This document shows, piece by piece, positions 8,124 through 16,776 of a DNA stretch of 33,508 nucleotides. Below the pieces are notes generated by a model. It worked only from the letters and a program-made list of their open reading frames with translations. It made no database searches and had not been told where the DNA came from. A program made the position numbers and the translations under genes. Position 1 is the first letter of the stretch; each line of letters starts with the position of its first letter. The DNA comes from Sphingopyxis sp. (lineage in GTDB: Bacteria; Pseudomonadota; Alphaproteobacteria; Sphingomonadales; Sphingomonadaceae): the NCBI RefSeq assembly GCF_016793825.1, contig NZ_JAEULM010000012.1:1-33508 (forward strand). The letters run 5' to 3'.

Positions 8124-9704
8124 CTATTTTGCATCCATATCCCACATACGCGGAATGCCCATCGTCCAGCCGCGGTAACGCGCTAGCGCCGGCCCCACGG
8201 CATCGACCCGCACATAATTGCCGATCATGATGACAGGGTTCCATGCGATCGCCTTGCGATGCAGACGATCGAACAATTGCTGACGCGTCGCCGGATCGGC
8301 TTCGACCGCCGCCATATTGGTCAGCATGTCGGCCTCCTGATCCTCCCACAGATACCAGGCATGATCCCCCTTCTGGCCGACGATCGCGCTGTACATCAGG
8401 GCGGGATCAGTCCGCGCCGAGAAGATGATCGGCGTGATCTGGTAATTGTGCGAGCCGTAAGTCTCATATTGCGTCTGCCACGGCACCTCCTTCACTGCGG
8501 CGTTGAACCCGGCGGCGGCCATCTCCCCCTGCAACATCCTGGCGACGGCAAGATTGACCGGATAGACATCGCCGCTGGCAAGGATATCGATGCGCTCGCC
8601 CTTGTACCCCGCCTCGGCAAGCAGCGCCCGCGCGCGCGCCGGGTCGTGCGGCACCGCATCGGCGTGTATCGCGCTATATTGCGGAAGACCGCGCGCGATC
8701 ATCGAGGGATTGGCCCGGCCTTCGCGCCCGAGCACGGCATCGACGATCGCTTCACGGTCCATGGCGTGCGCAACCGCGAGGCGGATTCGGGGATCGCGCA
8801 TCACGGGATCGCGGGTCTGGATCGCGAGCATCAGGGCTTCAGCGGTTTCCTGCGGCACCATTCGGACACGGGCTGCGCCGCTGTAGAGCGCGCGGTTCGT
8901 CTCCTTGACGTCAGGCACGAGATCGAGTTCGCCCGCCTTGAGCATTCGGGCCGCGCGCGCAGCGTCGGTCACCACCCTGAATTCGACCCGGTCGGCGATC
9001 GCCTTGCGGCTGCCGGCAAGCCCGCTCGCCTGTCCGCGATCGGCGACATAGCCCTTGTAGCGCTCAAGGATGACGCCATCGCCCTTGCGCCATTCGACAA
9101 AGCGATAGGGGCCGGTGCCGACCGGCTTCGACCAACTGCCGTCGGCAGCCACCGAGTCGGGGTGGATGATGCCATAGATGCAGTGATTGCTCGCAAGATG
9201 GTGTGGAAACATCGCGCTCGGGCTCTGCAGCCGGATTTCGACCGTCCGCGTATCGGGCGCCGCAACCGAGACGATGTAGGACGGGCGGATATATTCCTCG
9301 AACCCGCCGTCGATTTGTGGACGGCAATTGGTGCCCCAGTTCCGCGAAGGGTCCATAAAGCGGTCGAAGTTCCACTTGACGATCTGCGCCGTGAGCGGCT
9401 GCCCGTTATGGAAAGTCACGCCATCGCGGATCGTGAAGCGATAAGTCTTGCCGTCGTCCGACACCGTCCAGCCCGATGCAAGGTTCGGGGCCAGTGTCAT
9501 GTCGTCGCGATAGGCGACCAGACTTTCCATGACATGGTGAAGGACCATCGTCGTATTGTCGTCGTTCTTCGTCGCAAATTCGGTGCTCGCGATATCGGAC
9601 GATATCGCGACGCGGATAACCTGCCGCGCATCGGCGGCCTGTGCCGCCGAAAAACTCGAAACGATCAGAAAAAGCGTACAAATCCTCAGGAAGAGAATGT
9701 TCAT
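8124..9704 (-). CDS. Periplasmic substrate-binding protein of an oligopeptide-type ABC importer (SBP family 5), copy A
   Basis: 526 residues from ATG 9704, which has GGGGGA six bases upstream; the earlier in-frame start is less likely. A type I signal peptide (MNILFLRICTLFLIVSSFSA, cleavage after AQA) is followed by the SBP_bac_5 layout: SDDGKTYRFTIRDGVTFHNG (the family signature), KPVGTGPYRFVEW, RLAVAHAMDREAIVDAVL and a C-terminal domain ending in PRMWDMDAK. The family binds peptides, opines, nickel chelates or glycosides in the periplasm and delivers them to DppBC-type permeases. It is the last gene of the minus-strand transport operon, 16 bases after the fused ATPase gene, and is paralogous to the lipoprotein-type SBP at the other end of the transporter genes. 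Confidence 0.93.
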   Translation of the reverse strand: MNILFLRICTLFLIVSSFSAAQAADARQVIRVAISSDIASTEFATKNDDNTTMVLHHVMESLVAYRDDMTLAPNLASGWTVSDDGKTYRFTIRDGVTFHNGQPLTAQIVKWNFDRFMDPSRNWGTNCRPQIDGGFEEYIRPSYIVSVAAPDTRTVEIRLQSPSAMFPHHLASNHCIYGIIHPDSVAADGSWSKPVGTGPYRFVEWRKGDGVILERYKGYVADRGQASGLAGSRKAIADRVEFRVVTDAARAARMLKAGELDLVPDVKETNRALYSGAARVRMVPQETAEALMLAIQTRDPVMRDPRIRLAVAHAMDREAIVDAVLGREGRANPSMIARGLPQYSAIHADAVPHDPARARALLAEAGYKGERIDILASGDVYPVNLAVARMLQGEMAAAGFNAAVKEVPWQTQYETYGSHNYQITPIIFSARTDPALMYSAIVGQKGDHAWYLWEDQEADMLTNMAAVEADPATRQQLFDRLHRKAIAWNPVIMIGNYVRVDAVGPALARYRGWTMGIPRMWDMDAK

Positions 9705-9720
9705 AATGTCCCCCAATCTG

Positions 9721-11310
9721 TTATTGGCTCAATGTCGGAAATGCTGAAACCAGCTTCTTCACATAGGGATTGCCGGAAGCCCCGAAGACCCGCCCGGTCT
9801 CGTCGAACGCTTCCAGCTTCCCGTTCTTCATGATCGCGACGCGGTCGCAGATCGACCGGACCACCGCGAGGTCGTGGCTGATAAAGAGGCAGGCGAACCC
9901 GCGCCGGCGCTGAAGCGCGGCCAGCAGGTCGAGGACTTGCGCCTGAACGGTCACGTCGAGCGCCGCCACCGCCTCGTCCGCGATCAGCAGGTCGGGATCG
10001 ACCGCGAGCGCGCGCGCGATGCAGACACGCTGCCGCTGCCCCCCCGACAATTGATGCGGCAGCCGGTCGGCAAAGGCCGCCTCGAGCCCGACGTCGACGA
10101 GCAGCTGCTCGACCTTGGCGCGGCGCGCCGCGCGGGGCAGCTCCGCAAGGCCTGCCGACACGATCGCTCCGATCGTCTGCCGCGGATTCAGCGACGAATA
10201 GGGATCCTGAAAGACATATTGTATCCGGTTGCGCGCCTGGTGCCGCGCCGGCCCCTCGGTCCCGGCGACATTGGTGCCGTCGAAAATAATCTGTCCTCCG
10301 GCGACATCGACCAAACCCGCGATCGCGCGGCCCGTCGTCGATTTTCCCGACCCCGACTCGCCGACCAGACCGACGAACTCACCGCGCCGCACGTCGAAGC
10401 TCAGCTGGTCGACGGCACGAAAAGACTTCGCGCGCGCGCCGAAAAATCCGCCTGATGCAGTATAATCGACGCACAGCCGATCGATCGCCAGCAGGACTTG
10501 CCCGGTACCCGTCGACCGGCGCGGCGCGCGCTTCGATGGCGCGGCGGCGAGCAGTGATCGGGTGTAGGCCGACGCCGGAGAGCGGAGGAGTTCTCCCGTC
10601 GGCCCGGCTTCTTCCATTTTCCCGCGGCGCAGCACCACCAGCTGGTCGGCGTAGCGTTCGACGAGACCAAGGTCGTGGGTGACAAAAAGGACGCCGGCAT
10701 TCATGTCCTTTGCGACGCGGACCATATCGTCCAGCACGTCCTTCTGGACGATCGCGTCGAGCGCGGTCGTCGGCTCGTCGGCGATCAGCAGCTTCGGCCG
10801 CAGCAGCATCACCGCCGCGAGCATGATCCGCTGCCGCAGGCCGCCGGAAAATTCATGCGGATATCTGTCGAGGCTCGTCGCCGCATTCGGGACGCGGAAC
10901 GCATCGAGCATCGCAACCGCCGCCGTGCGCGCATCGCCCGGCGACATATGGCGATGCCAGCACAGCGCCTCGGTCACCTGCGTGCCCACCGTCAGTGCCG
11001 GATTGAGCGACGACATCGGCTCCTGAAAGACCATGCCGATGCGCGCGCCGCAAACGCGTCGCAATTCAGCCGGCCCGAAATCGAGAAGATCCTCACCGCA
11101 AAAGCCGAGGGCGCCCGACTTCACCGCCAGATTTTCGGGCAACAGCCCCATCACCGCCCGCGACGTCAGCGTCTTGCCCGAACCCGATTCGCCCACCAGA
11201 GCGCACACGCTCGCGGGCAGCACATCGAAGGAGACCCGGTCGACAAGCGCCACCTCCCCCAATTGCGGCGCGATCACCAGTTCGCGCACGGACAGGATGA
11301 CGCCTTCCAT
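9721..11310 (-). CDS. Fused double ATPase (DppD-DppF type) of the peptide-type ABC importer
   Basis: 529 residues. The start at 11310 shares one base with the stop of the permease gene (TGATG); a longer upstream frame is an out-of-register extension over that gene. Two complete nucleotide-binding domains are visible in tandem. Domain 1: Walker A GESGSGKT (40-47), signature SGGLRQR, Walker B LLIADEPTTALD. Domain 2: Walker A GESGSGKST, signature LSGGQRQR, Walker B LLIADEAVAALD, H-loop ISHDLAVV. Both are of the oligopeptide class. In classical systems these are two genes (dppD, dppF); fused versions are known (for example GsiA, YejF-like). Domain 1 departs slightly in the signature (GGLRQR), domain 2 in the Walker B proline (A). 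It powers import of the substrate captured by the two SBPs. Confidence 0.95.
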   Translation of the reverse strand: MEGVILSVRELVIAPQLGEVALVDRVSFDVLPASVCALVGESGSGKTLTSRAVMGLLPENLAVKSGALGFCGEDLLDFGPAELRRVCGARIGMVFQEPMSSLNPALTVGTQVTEALCWHRHMSPGDARTAAVAMLDAFRVPNAATSLDRYPHEFSGGLRQRIMLAAVMLLRPKLLIADEPTTALDAIVQKDVLDDMVRVAKDMNAGVLFVTHDLGLVERYADQLVVLRRGKMEEAGPTGELLRSPASAYTRSLLAAAPSKRAPRRSTGTGQVLLAIDRLCVDYTASGGFFGARAKSFRAVDQLSFDVRRGEFVGLVGESGSGKSTTGRAIAGLVDVAGGQIIFDGTNVAGTEGPARHQARNRIQYVFQDPYSSLNPRQTIGAIVSAGLAELPRAARRAKVEQLLVDVGLEAAFADRLPHQLSGGQRQRVCIARALAVDPDLLIADEAVAALDVTVQAQVLDLLAALQRRRGFACLFISHDLAVVRSICDRVAIMKNGKLEAFDETGRVFGASGNPYVKKLVSAFPTLSQ

Positions 11311-12125
11311 CAGCCACGCTCCTGCATATGTGGATCGAGGCGGTCGCGCAGAAGATCGCCGGCGAGGTTGACGGCCAGCACGGTCAGCGTGATCGCGAGG
11401 CCGGGCCAGATACAAAGCCAGGGGGCGCTCGACAGGAAACGCCGCCCTTCGGCGAGCATATTGCCCCATGTCGGTTGCGGTGGCGACACACCGACGCCGA
11501 GGAAGCTGAGCGCGCTTTCCGCGAGCAGCGCGCCCGAGAGCAGCGACGCCGACAGGATGATGACCGGGCCGATACTGTTCGGAAGAATCTGCTCGCGGAA
11601 TATCCGCCAGCGCGAATGGCCAAAGAGGCGCCCGACTTCGACGAACTCGCGTTCGCGCACCGCCTGCACCGACGCGCGGAACTGGCGCGCGACCACGGGG
11701 GTCTGGGCGATACCCAGCGCCAAGATGACGCTCGCCGCCCCGCCCCCGAGCGCCGCAGACATGGCAAGCGCGAGCAGGAGCCCGGGGAATGCGAGGAGGG
11801 CGTCGATCAACAGCCCCGCGAGGCGATCGATCCATCCTCCGAAAAATCCGGCGATCCCGCCGAGCAACATTCCCGCGCCAAGCGACAGAAGCACGCTGGC
11901 GACCGCGATCGCCGCGCTGGTAACGGCACCCGCAGCGAGGCGGCCGAATATGTCGCGGCCATATCCGTCGGTTCCGAGCCAGTGGGCGGTGCCCGCCACG
12001 CCGAGCCGCTGATCGATATCGAGCATGTCGGGATCTCCGCCGATGCCGAGAAGGCCCGCAAGGACGAGCAACGCAAGCGCCGCGAGAAGGACGCCGACGA
12101 TCGATGCGCGCAGTGAAAGCCTCAT
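11310..12125 (-). CDS. ABC importer permease, DppC type
   Basis: 271 residues from ATG 12125, which overlaps the previous stop by ATGA. An N-terminal membrane helix (ASIVGVLLAALALLVLAGLL) is followed by a periplasmic stretch with HWLGTDGYGRDIFGRLAAGA, the hallmark of DppC-type subunits. Then come five more hydrophobic segments and the EAA coupling motif REREFVEVGRLFGHSRWRIF with the downstream ILPN. It forms the inner-membrane channel with the DppB-type subunit. Its end overlaps the ATPase gene by one base, indicating translational coupling. A frame that starts further upstream (12704) is rejected because it would read through the partner permease gene. Confidence 0.95.
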   Translation of the reverse strand: MRLSLRASIVGVLLAALALLVLAGLLGIGGDPDMLDIDQRLGVAGTAHWLGTDGYGRDIFGRLAAGAVTSAAIAVASVLLSLGAGMLLGGIAGFFGGWIDRLAGLLIDALLAFPGLLLALAMSAALGGGAASVILALGIAQTPVVARQFRASVQAVREREFVEVGRLFGHSRWRIFREQILPNSIGPVIILSASLLSGALLAESALSFLGVGVSPPQPTWGNMLAEGRRFLSSAPWLCIWPGLAITLTVLAVNLAGDLLRDRLDPHMQERG

Positions 12126-13069
12126 GGCTTCGTCCTCAGCTTCGGATCGAAGACCGGATAGAGGAGATCGACAAGAAGGTTCACCGCGATATAGACCAGC
12201 GAGATGAACAGGACCGCGCCCTGGATGACCGGATAGTCTCGCGACGTGATGCTCTCGACGAGCAGCCGCCCCAGCCCCGGCACGGTGAACACGGTCTCGA
12301 TGATCGCCGCGCCCGCGAGCAGATTGCCGAAGATCAGACCGACGATCGTCAGCACGGGCGAAAAGGCATTGGGCAGGACGTGGCGAAACAGGATGCGGCG
12401 ATCGCTCAGTCCCTTCGAGCGCGCGAAGGTCACATAATCCATGCGCATCACGTCGAGCGTCGCCGACCGCGCCATACGCAGCACGGTGCCCGCCTGAACG
12501 AAAGTCAGCGCAACCACGGGCAGCAGGATGAAGGCCAGCGACCGCAATCCGGCCGACGGCGGCAGATACCCCATCGTCGGCAGCCAGCCGAGTTCGACAC
12601 CGAACAGGAGGATCAACATGATCGCCATCCAGAAGCTCGGGACCGACAGCGCGAGAACCGACAGGAGTACGATCCCCGTGTCGAACCGCGACCGATGGCG
12701 CCATGCGGCGATCATGCCGAGCGGCACCGCAATCAAGGTACTGAGCGACGTCGCGATCGTCACCAGCCAGGCGGTCACTGAAAAACGCGACAGAACCAGC
12801 GGAAGCACTTCTTCCTGCGTCAGGAGCGACCGGCCGAAATCGAGCCGGACGATCCGACCGAGCCAGTCGGCATATTGCTCGATCAACGGCCGGCCCAGCC
12901 CGAGCTCGACGCGCACCCGTGCGAGAAGCTCGCTGTTGTTCGCATCGCCCACGATCAGGACCGCCGGGTCGCCCGGTACGAAATGGACAAGCAGGAACAC
13001 GACCACCGACACGATCAGGATAGTCGGAACCGCGAGCAGCAGTTTGCGGAAGATCAGGCGTCCAGTCAT
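12122..13069 (-). CDS. ABC importer permease, DppB type
   Basis: 315 residues from ATG 13069, chosen because it overlaps the preceding SBP stop as ATGA; an upstream start would add 14 residues inside that gene. Visible: a first transmembrane helix (LLLAVPTILIVSVVVFLLVH), the family motif VPGDPAVLIVG, the LGLGRPLIEQYADWLGRIVR-LDFGRSL block typical of DppB, five further helices and the EAA loop MRMDYVTFARSKGLSDRRIL with HVLPNAFSPVLT. It pairs with the DppC-type subunit encoded immediately downstream. Confidence 0.95.
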   Translation of the reverse strand: MTGRLIFRKLLLAVPTILIVSVVVFLLVHFVPGDPAVLIVGDANNSELLARVRVELGLGRPLIEQYADWLGRIVRLDFGRSLLTQEEVLPLVLSRFSVTAWLVTIATSLSTLIAVPLGMIAAWRHRSRFDTGIVLLSVLALSVPSFWMAIMLILLFGVELGWLPTMGYLPPSAGLRSLAFILLPVVALTFVQAGTVLRMARSATLDVMRMDYVTFARSKGLSDRRILFRHVLPNAFSPVLTIVGLIFGNLLAGAAIIETVFTVPGLGRLLVESITSRDYPVIQGAVLFISLVYIAVNLLVDLLYPVFDPKLRTKP

Positions 13070-14634
13070 TGCCGCGCGACTCCCCAGAGGCGGAGCTTGT
13101 TGAGTCCCCACGGCTGCACGCCCCGCAGATCAGTGCGATAGGCGTTGACGACCGGAATATTGTAGAGCTGGAGGATCGGAACGTCGCGGATCATCGCACG
13201 ATGGACGTCGACGAAAACCGCCCGGCGCTCACCTGGCTCTTGCTCGCCCGCTGCGGTTTCGAGCAGCGACGCCGCCGCGTCCGACTGCCATTGCACCCAG
13301 GCGTCGCGATCGAAATCGCCCAAAATGACACGATAACCAAGCACCGGATCCGGACGCCCCGAAAATTGCATCGTCATCAGCGAAAAATCACCGGCAAGAT
13401 AGCGGCTCATCATCCCGGTCCATTCGGTCGCCTCGATCCGGGCGTCGATGCCGACATTCTGCAGCATCGACTGGATATAGACGGCATTGTCGAACAACAT
13501 CGGGAAGGCGCGGCTGGTCTCGATCACCAGCGGCTCGCCGCGATAGGCCGAACGGACGAGATAGCGGCGCGCAAGCGCAGGATCGAACACATAACCCGCC
13601 GCATGTCCCGGCAACCAGTCCGGGCTGTCCAGCGGGACGATCGACGGATTCGCCTTCGACAGACCGAAGCTGGCGGCCTTCGCGAGACCGCGGTAGTCGA
13701 TGGCATGCGCAATCGCGAGGCGCAGGTTGCGATCGGCGAGCAGCCCCGACCGCGAGCGCATCAGCAGCGCGGTCCAGTCATAACCCGGCACCGAAACCAC
13801 ATGAATGCCGCGCTGCACCTTCAGCTCATCGACCGCGCCGACGTCGACATTGCCGACGATATCGACCTCTCCTGCCACCAGCGCAGCGCGCGCGCTCGCA
13901 GGGTCGGGAATGACCTGCCACCGGATACGGTCGACCAGCGCGCGGCGCGCGCCTGCATAGCCGTTGCGCGCCTCAGGGCGCGGCCGGTAAGCCGCGAACC
14001 GCTCGAGCATGACATATTCGCCCCGGCGATGACCGGCGAGGCGGAAAGGTCCGGTGCCCACCGGCCCCGCCCACGAACCGTCGCGCGCAACCGAAGCGGG
14101 ATGCATGATACCAACAAGGCATTGATGATTGGCCAATTTGGTCAGAAACATCGCGTCGGGCCGGTCGAGATTGACACGCAGCGTCAGCCGGTCGGGCGCT
14201 TCGATGCCAACGATGCGATGCCCTTGCGAACCATCGAACCAATAGCTGCACGAGAATTTGCTGCCGGGGTGAAAGGCCCGCTCAAGACTCCATTTCGCCT
14301 CGCGCGCGGTGACCGGTTCGCCATTGTGAAAGACGACGCCGGGTCGCAGATGAAAGCTGTAGCTGCGGCGGTCGGCGGACAGGTCGATGCGCTCGGCAAG
14401 CGCCAAACCCACCGTCATGTCTTCGCGGTAAGCGACGAGTCCCTCGACGACATGGTTCAGAATCTCGTCACTCACCGCATCGCGATTGACGCCGGGCTCG
14501 CTCGAGCGCAGATCGCTGCCGATCGCAACGCGCAGCTCGCGCGCGTCGTCGTCGGGCAGGTCCGATCCGCAGCCGCCGGCCAGCAGGACGACAGCGGCCA
14601 ACAACCCGCTAAACCGTCCTGCAATTCCCGTCAT
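13066..14634 (-). CDS. Lipoprotein substrate-binding protein of the ABC importer (SBP family 5), copy B
   Basis: 522 residues. The start (14634) overlaps the stop of the C45 gene by ATGA. The N-terminus is a lipoprotein-like signal (FSGLLAAVVLLAGGCGSD; lipobox LAGGC, slightly loose), so it is probably membrane-anchored. SBP_bac_5 landmarks follow: SYSFHLRPGVVFHNGEPVTA, WAGPVGTGPFRLAGH, RLAIAHAIDYRGLAKAASFG, and a C-terminal SRYLAGDFSLMTMQFSGRPD block. It parallels copy A domain by domain, including the NHQCLVGIMHPASVARDGSW region (copy A: NHCIYGIIHPDSVAADGSW). One transporter with two dissimilar binding proteins suggests either two ligands or sequential hand-over. Confidence 0.93.
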   Translation of the reverse strand: MTGIAGRFSGLLAAVVLLAGGCGSDLPDDDARELRVAIGSDLRSSEPGVNRDAVSDEILNHVVEGLVAYREDMTVGLALAERIDLSADRRSYSFHLRPGVVFHNGEPVTAREAKWSLERAFHPGSKFSCSYWFDGSQGHRIVGIEAPDRLTLRVNLDRPDAMFLTKLANHQCLVGIMHPASVARDGSWAGPVGTGPFRLAGHRRGEYVMLERFAAYRPRPEARNGYAGARRALVDRIRWQVIPDPASARAALVAGEVDIVGNVDVGAVDELKVQRGIHVVSVPGYDWTALLMRSRSGLLADRNLRLAIAHAIDYRGLAKAASFGLSKANPSIVPLDSPDWLPGHAAGYVFDPALARRYLVRSAYRGEPLVIETSRAFPMLFDNAVYIQSMLQNVGIDARIEATEWTGMMSRYLAGDFSLMTMQFSGRPDPVLGYRVILGDFDRDAWVQWQSDAAASLLETAAGEQEPGERRAVFVDVHRAMIRDVPILQLYNIPVVNAYRTDLRGVQPWGLNKLRLWGVARQ

Positions 14635-15731
14635 TGACCGGCCTGCAGCCGATATACCGAATAGTCGGCACCTTCATAGGGGGCCGCAGCGACGTGGAGT
14701 TCGCCGGCGCTCACGTTCATGATGACCGTCGCGACCGTCGACACCTCGGACTCGCCGACCCCGCCCGGCTCGGGCGGACGACAGACCGAATGCGGCCAGC
14801 CGTAGCGATCGGCGAAGGCCGATTTCAGATCCCCGATCTCCGCAGGGCGATTAAGATTGCGCAGATGCGTCTCGACGCGGCGACGGCGATAGAGCGTGTC
14901 CGGCGCCGTCGAGATGCTGAGTTCGCGAACCTTCGCCTTGGCGGCTGCGGAGAGAAAATGGTTCGAATGGACCAGCAGATCCTGTTCCGCTTCCACGAAG
15001 AAGGTCTCGACCGGAGTCTTTTCGAACGACAGCGCTTCGCCGGCGGACCAGCTCAGCATCACATTGTTCGAGAAGGACACGGGCGTATCGATGAGCGTGC
15101 GAACCGCATCGACGTAATGTTCGGCGCACAGCGTCTTGCGGCGAAGGATCGAGAGCGGAATGCCGTCGCGCCCGTCGTCATGCTCGGTACGCAGGAAATT
15201 CCCGGTGATCGCGATGCCTTTGCTGTTGAGGCCGCAACGCGCCAGCCCGCCAGCCTCGACCAGCGTCAGAATTTCAGGCCCCTTCTCGGGAAAGACATGC
15301 AGGACGATCGTCGAATCAAGGCATTCGTCGCGCCAGTCCCAATTCTGGCCGTGCAGGACATCCTCATGGAGCGAACGCCCCGGCAGAATGATCACGCCGG
15401 TGCATCCCTCATCGATCGAGCCATTCGCCGCGCCATAGAGCAATTCGGTGCGGGCGTTGAGAAAGATGATATCCTCGACCGGAAGCCCGGCGCCCTCGGC
15501 GATACCTTCCAGTTCGCCGACAATGTCATGGTCAAAGGCTTCGAGGCGCTTGCGAAACCCCGCCGCCGCGCGCCGGACCTCGCCCCATTCGAGCCCTTTG
15601 GCCCGGAGTGCGGGCGCATAGATTTCGAGACCCCGGTTGATCTGGGTACCTGCCGCAGCGCCATACTGGCGCCCGCGCTCATAGGGCCCGCCGCTGATGC
15701 AGATATAGGGAAAATGCCGCACCTCGCTCAT
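14631..15731 (-). CDS. C45-family N-terminal nucleophile amidohydrolase (acyl-CoA:6-APA acyltransferase / tan-like)
   Basis: 366 residues. The family signature is clear: SGGPYERGRQYG at the N-terminus, LPVEDIIFLNARTELLYG, then the autoprocessing site DEGCTG with the Gly109/Cys110 bond, at the same place as Gly102-Cys103 in penicillin acyltransferase. Next are GQNWDW, EAGGLARCGLNSKGIAIT and SNHFLS. C45 members cut and transfer N-acyl amides after self-cleavage exposes the nucleophilic Cys. Characterised examples include isopenicillin N acyltransferase and Drosophila Tan, which hydrolyses N-beta-alanyl-dopamine. No signal peptide is seen, so it works in the cytoplasm after import. It overlaps both neighbours by ATGA, placing it in the importer operon. 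Its amide substrate is presumably what the transporter brings in. Confidence 0.85.
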   Translation of the reverse strand: MSEVRHFPYICISGGPYERGRQYGAAAGTQINRGLEIYAPALRAKGLEWGEVRRAAAGFRKRLEAFDHDIVGELEGIAEGAGLPVEDIIFLNARTELLYGAANGSIDEGCTGVIILPGRSLHEDVLHGQNWDWRDECLDSTIVLHVFPEKGPEILTLVEAGGLARCGLNSKGIAITGNFLRTEHDDGRDGIPLSILRRKTLCAEHYVDAVRTLIDTPVSFSNNVMLSWSAGEALSFEKTPVETFFVEAEQDLLVHSNHFLSAAAKAKVRELSISTAPDTLYRRRRVETHLRNLNRPAEIGDLKSAFADRYGWPHSVCRPPEPGGVGESEVSTVATVIMNVSAGELHVAAAPYEGADYSVYRLQAGQ

Positions 15732-16579
15732 GCCGCAGCCTTCCCGCGTACCGCCAACAGCGTGTCGAGGAAGAAGGCACGGACGGTATCGAGCACCGCA
15801 ACGCCATCATGCGCAATGCCTTCGACGAAATCGAACCGTACAGCAATTCCGTTGTCTTCGAACGATTTCCGCAGCGAGGTCAGCCGGTCGATCCGCGTCA
15901 CGCCGCTGTCGTTGATCCCCGGTATCCACCAAGGCGTATCTTCGGCGACCGTGATTTCCCAGGTTTCGCGATCATTGGTGCCCACCACCATCTGGATCGG
16001 AACCTCCCTGATCCTTGTAATATCGATCTCCCGACCGAACACCGCGTCCATGCCGCCGGTGCCGACCCACCAGGGCAGGGTATCGTCGAGCAGCGTCACG
16101 ACCCCGGGCGCGCCGATCGAGGCGCCCGCGAGCAATTCGGGGTAAAGATAGAGGAAGCGGTGCGTGAAATGCCCGCCGCCGGAAAATCCCTGCATGAAGA
16201 ATTTGTCGCTGACGCGATATTTCTCGCGCACTTCCTCAATCATGTCGAGCAGCAGGAGGTCAAAGCGAACTCCGTTGCTGGCCAGCAGCTTGTAATTGTC
16301 GAGATCGCCGACCCCGAACAGGTTGCACGCAAAAAGCGGCGCCAGCACGATGCAGCGGTTGTCCTCGCAAAATTGCGAGAACAGGTTGCGATAGTCCGAA
16401 GCTCCGCGCTCGGTGCCATGGACGATCACGACCAGATCATAGCTGTCGTTCGCATCATCCGAATAGGAGGTCGGCACATAAAGGCAATAACTTACCCGCT
16501 GGTCGGAGCGCGAAGCGATGAACGGCGTCGCCCCCCGGTCATAATAGCCCAGCTTCGGCCGCCCGATATCGCCTGTCAT
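15728..16579 (-). CDS. Cytoplasmic alpha/beta hydrolase (esterase/peptidase-like), first gene of the importer operon
   Basis: 283 residues from ATG 16579 behind GGGAGGG. It has no signal peptide. The alpha/beta-hydrolase core is visible: VVIVHG (oxyanion loop, 50-55), nucleophile elbow GFSGGG with Ser133, acid Asp203 (VVGTNDRETWE), and His257 (VEGIAHDG). The overall shape recalls PHB-depolymerase/feruloyl-esterase-like (PHBdp/LpqC) hydrolases more than HSL enzymes. It is co-transcribed with the C45 amidohydrolase (ATGA overlap), so two cytosolic hydrolases of different chemistry may dismantle the imported molecule, one at an ester or second amide, one at the acyl-amide. Substrate is not predictable. 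Confidence 0.82.
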   Translation of the reverse strand: MTGDIGRPKLGYYDRGATPFIASRSDQRVSYCLYVPTSYSDDANDSYDLVVIVHGTERGASDYRNLFSQFCEDNRCIVLAPLFACNLFGVGDLDNYKLLASNGVRFDLLLLDMIEEVREKYRVSDKFFMQGFSGGGHFTHRFLYLYPELLAGASIGAPGVVTLLDDTLPWWVGTGGMDAVFGREIDITRIREVPIQMVVGTNDRETWEITVAEDTPWWIPGINDSGVTRIDRLTSLRKSFEDNGIAVRFDFVEGIAHDGVAVLDTVRAFFLDTLLAVRGKAAA

Positions 16580-16629
16580 GCAATCCCTCCCGTCTTCGAT
16601 TGAATCTTGATTGCACTTATATCAAACAG

Positions 16630-16636
16630 AATACAA
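16630..16636 (-). promoter_or_regulatory. TTGTATT element in the divergent hydrolase/GntR promoter
   Basis: AATACAA on the plus strand (TTGTATT on the minus) lies in an A/T-rich 190-base divergent intergenic region, about 50 bases from the hydrolase start. The same heptamer appears in the two other intergenic regions of the island (19,208-19,275 and 21,809), suggesting a common regulator. Confidence 0.4.
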
Positions 16637-16776
16637 CATAAAAATCAGATTGAGGCATGTTTGCAGGCTCAATCGTCTTTTCCCCGCTCACAGCACATAA
16701 TCTGGAACTTTTTTGAGTGGCCGCAGCCGGGCAGACGGGATAGGGTCTCCATCCCATTCCTCTACCGGTGCCAACA

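Noticed and set aside
8259-9833. Long plus-strand ORF (524 codons) antisense to the SBP
   Set aside because: High-GC antisense shadow; the minus strand encodes a well-conserved binding protein.
9721-11835. 704-codon version of the fused ATPase
   Set aside because: The added residues overlap the permease gene in another frame; homology starts at 11310.
11310-12704. Longer (464-codon) version of the DppC-type permease
   Set aside because: The extra N-terminal part lies out of frame over the DppB-type gene; the ATGA-overlap start at 12125 explains the protein fully.
13069-14637. 522-codon plus-strand ORF exactly antisense to the lipoprotein SBP
   Set aside because: Mirror of a real gene in a GC-rich genome; no domain and no ribosome site.
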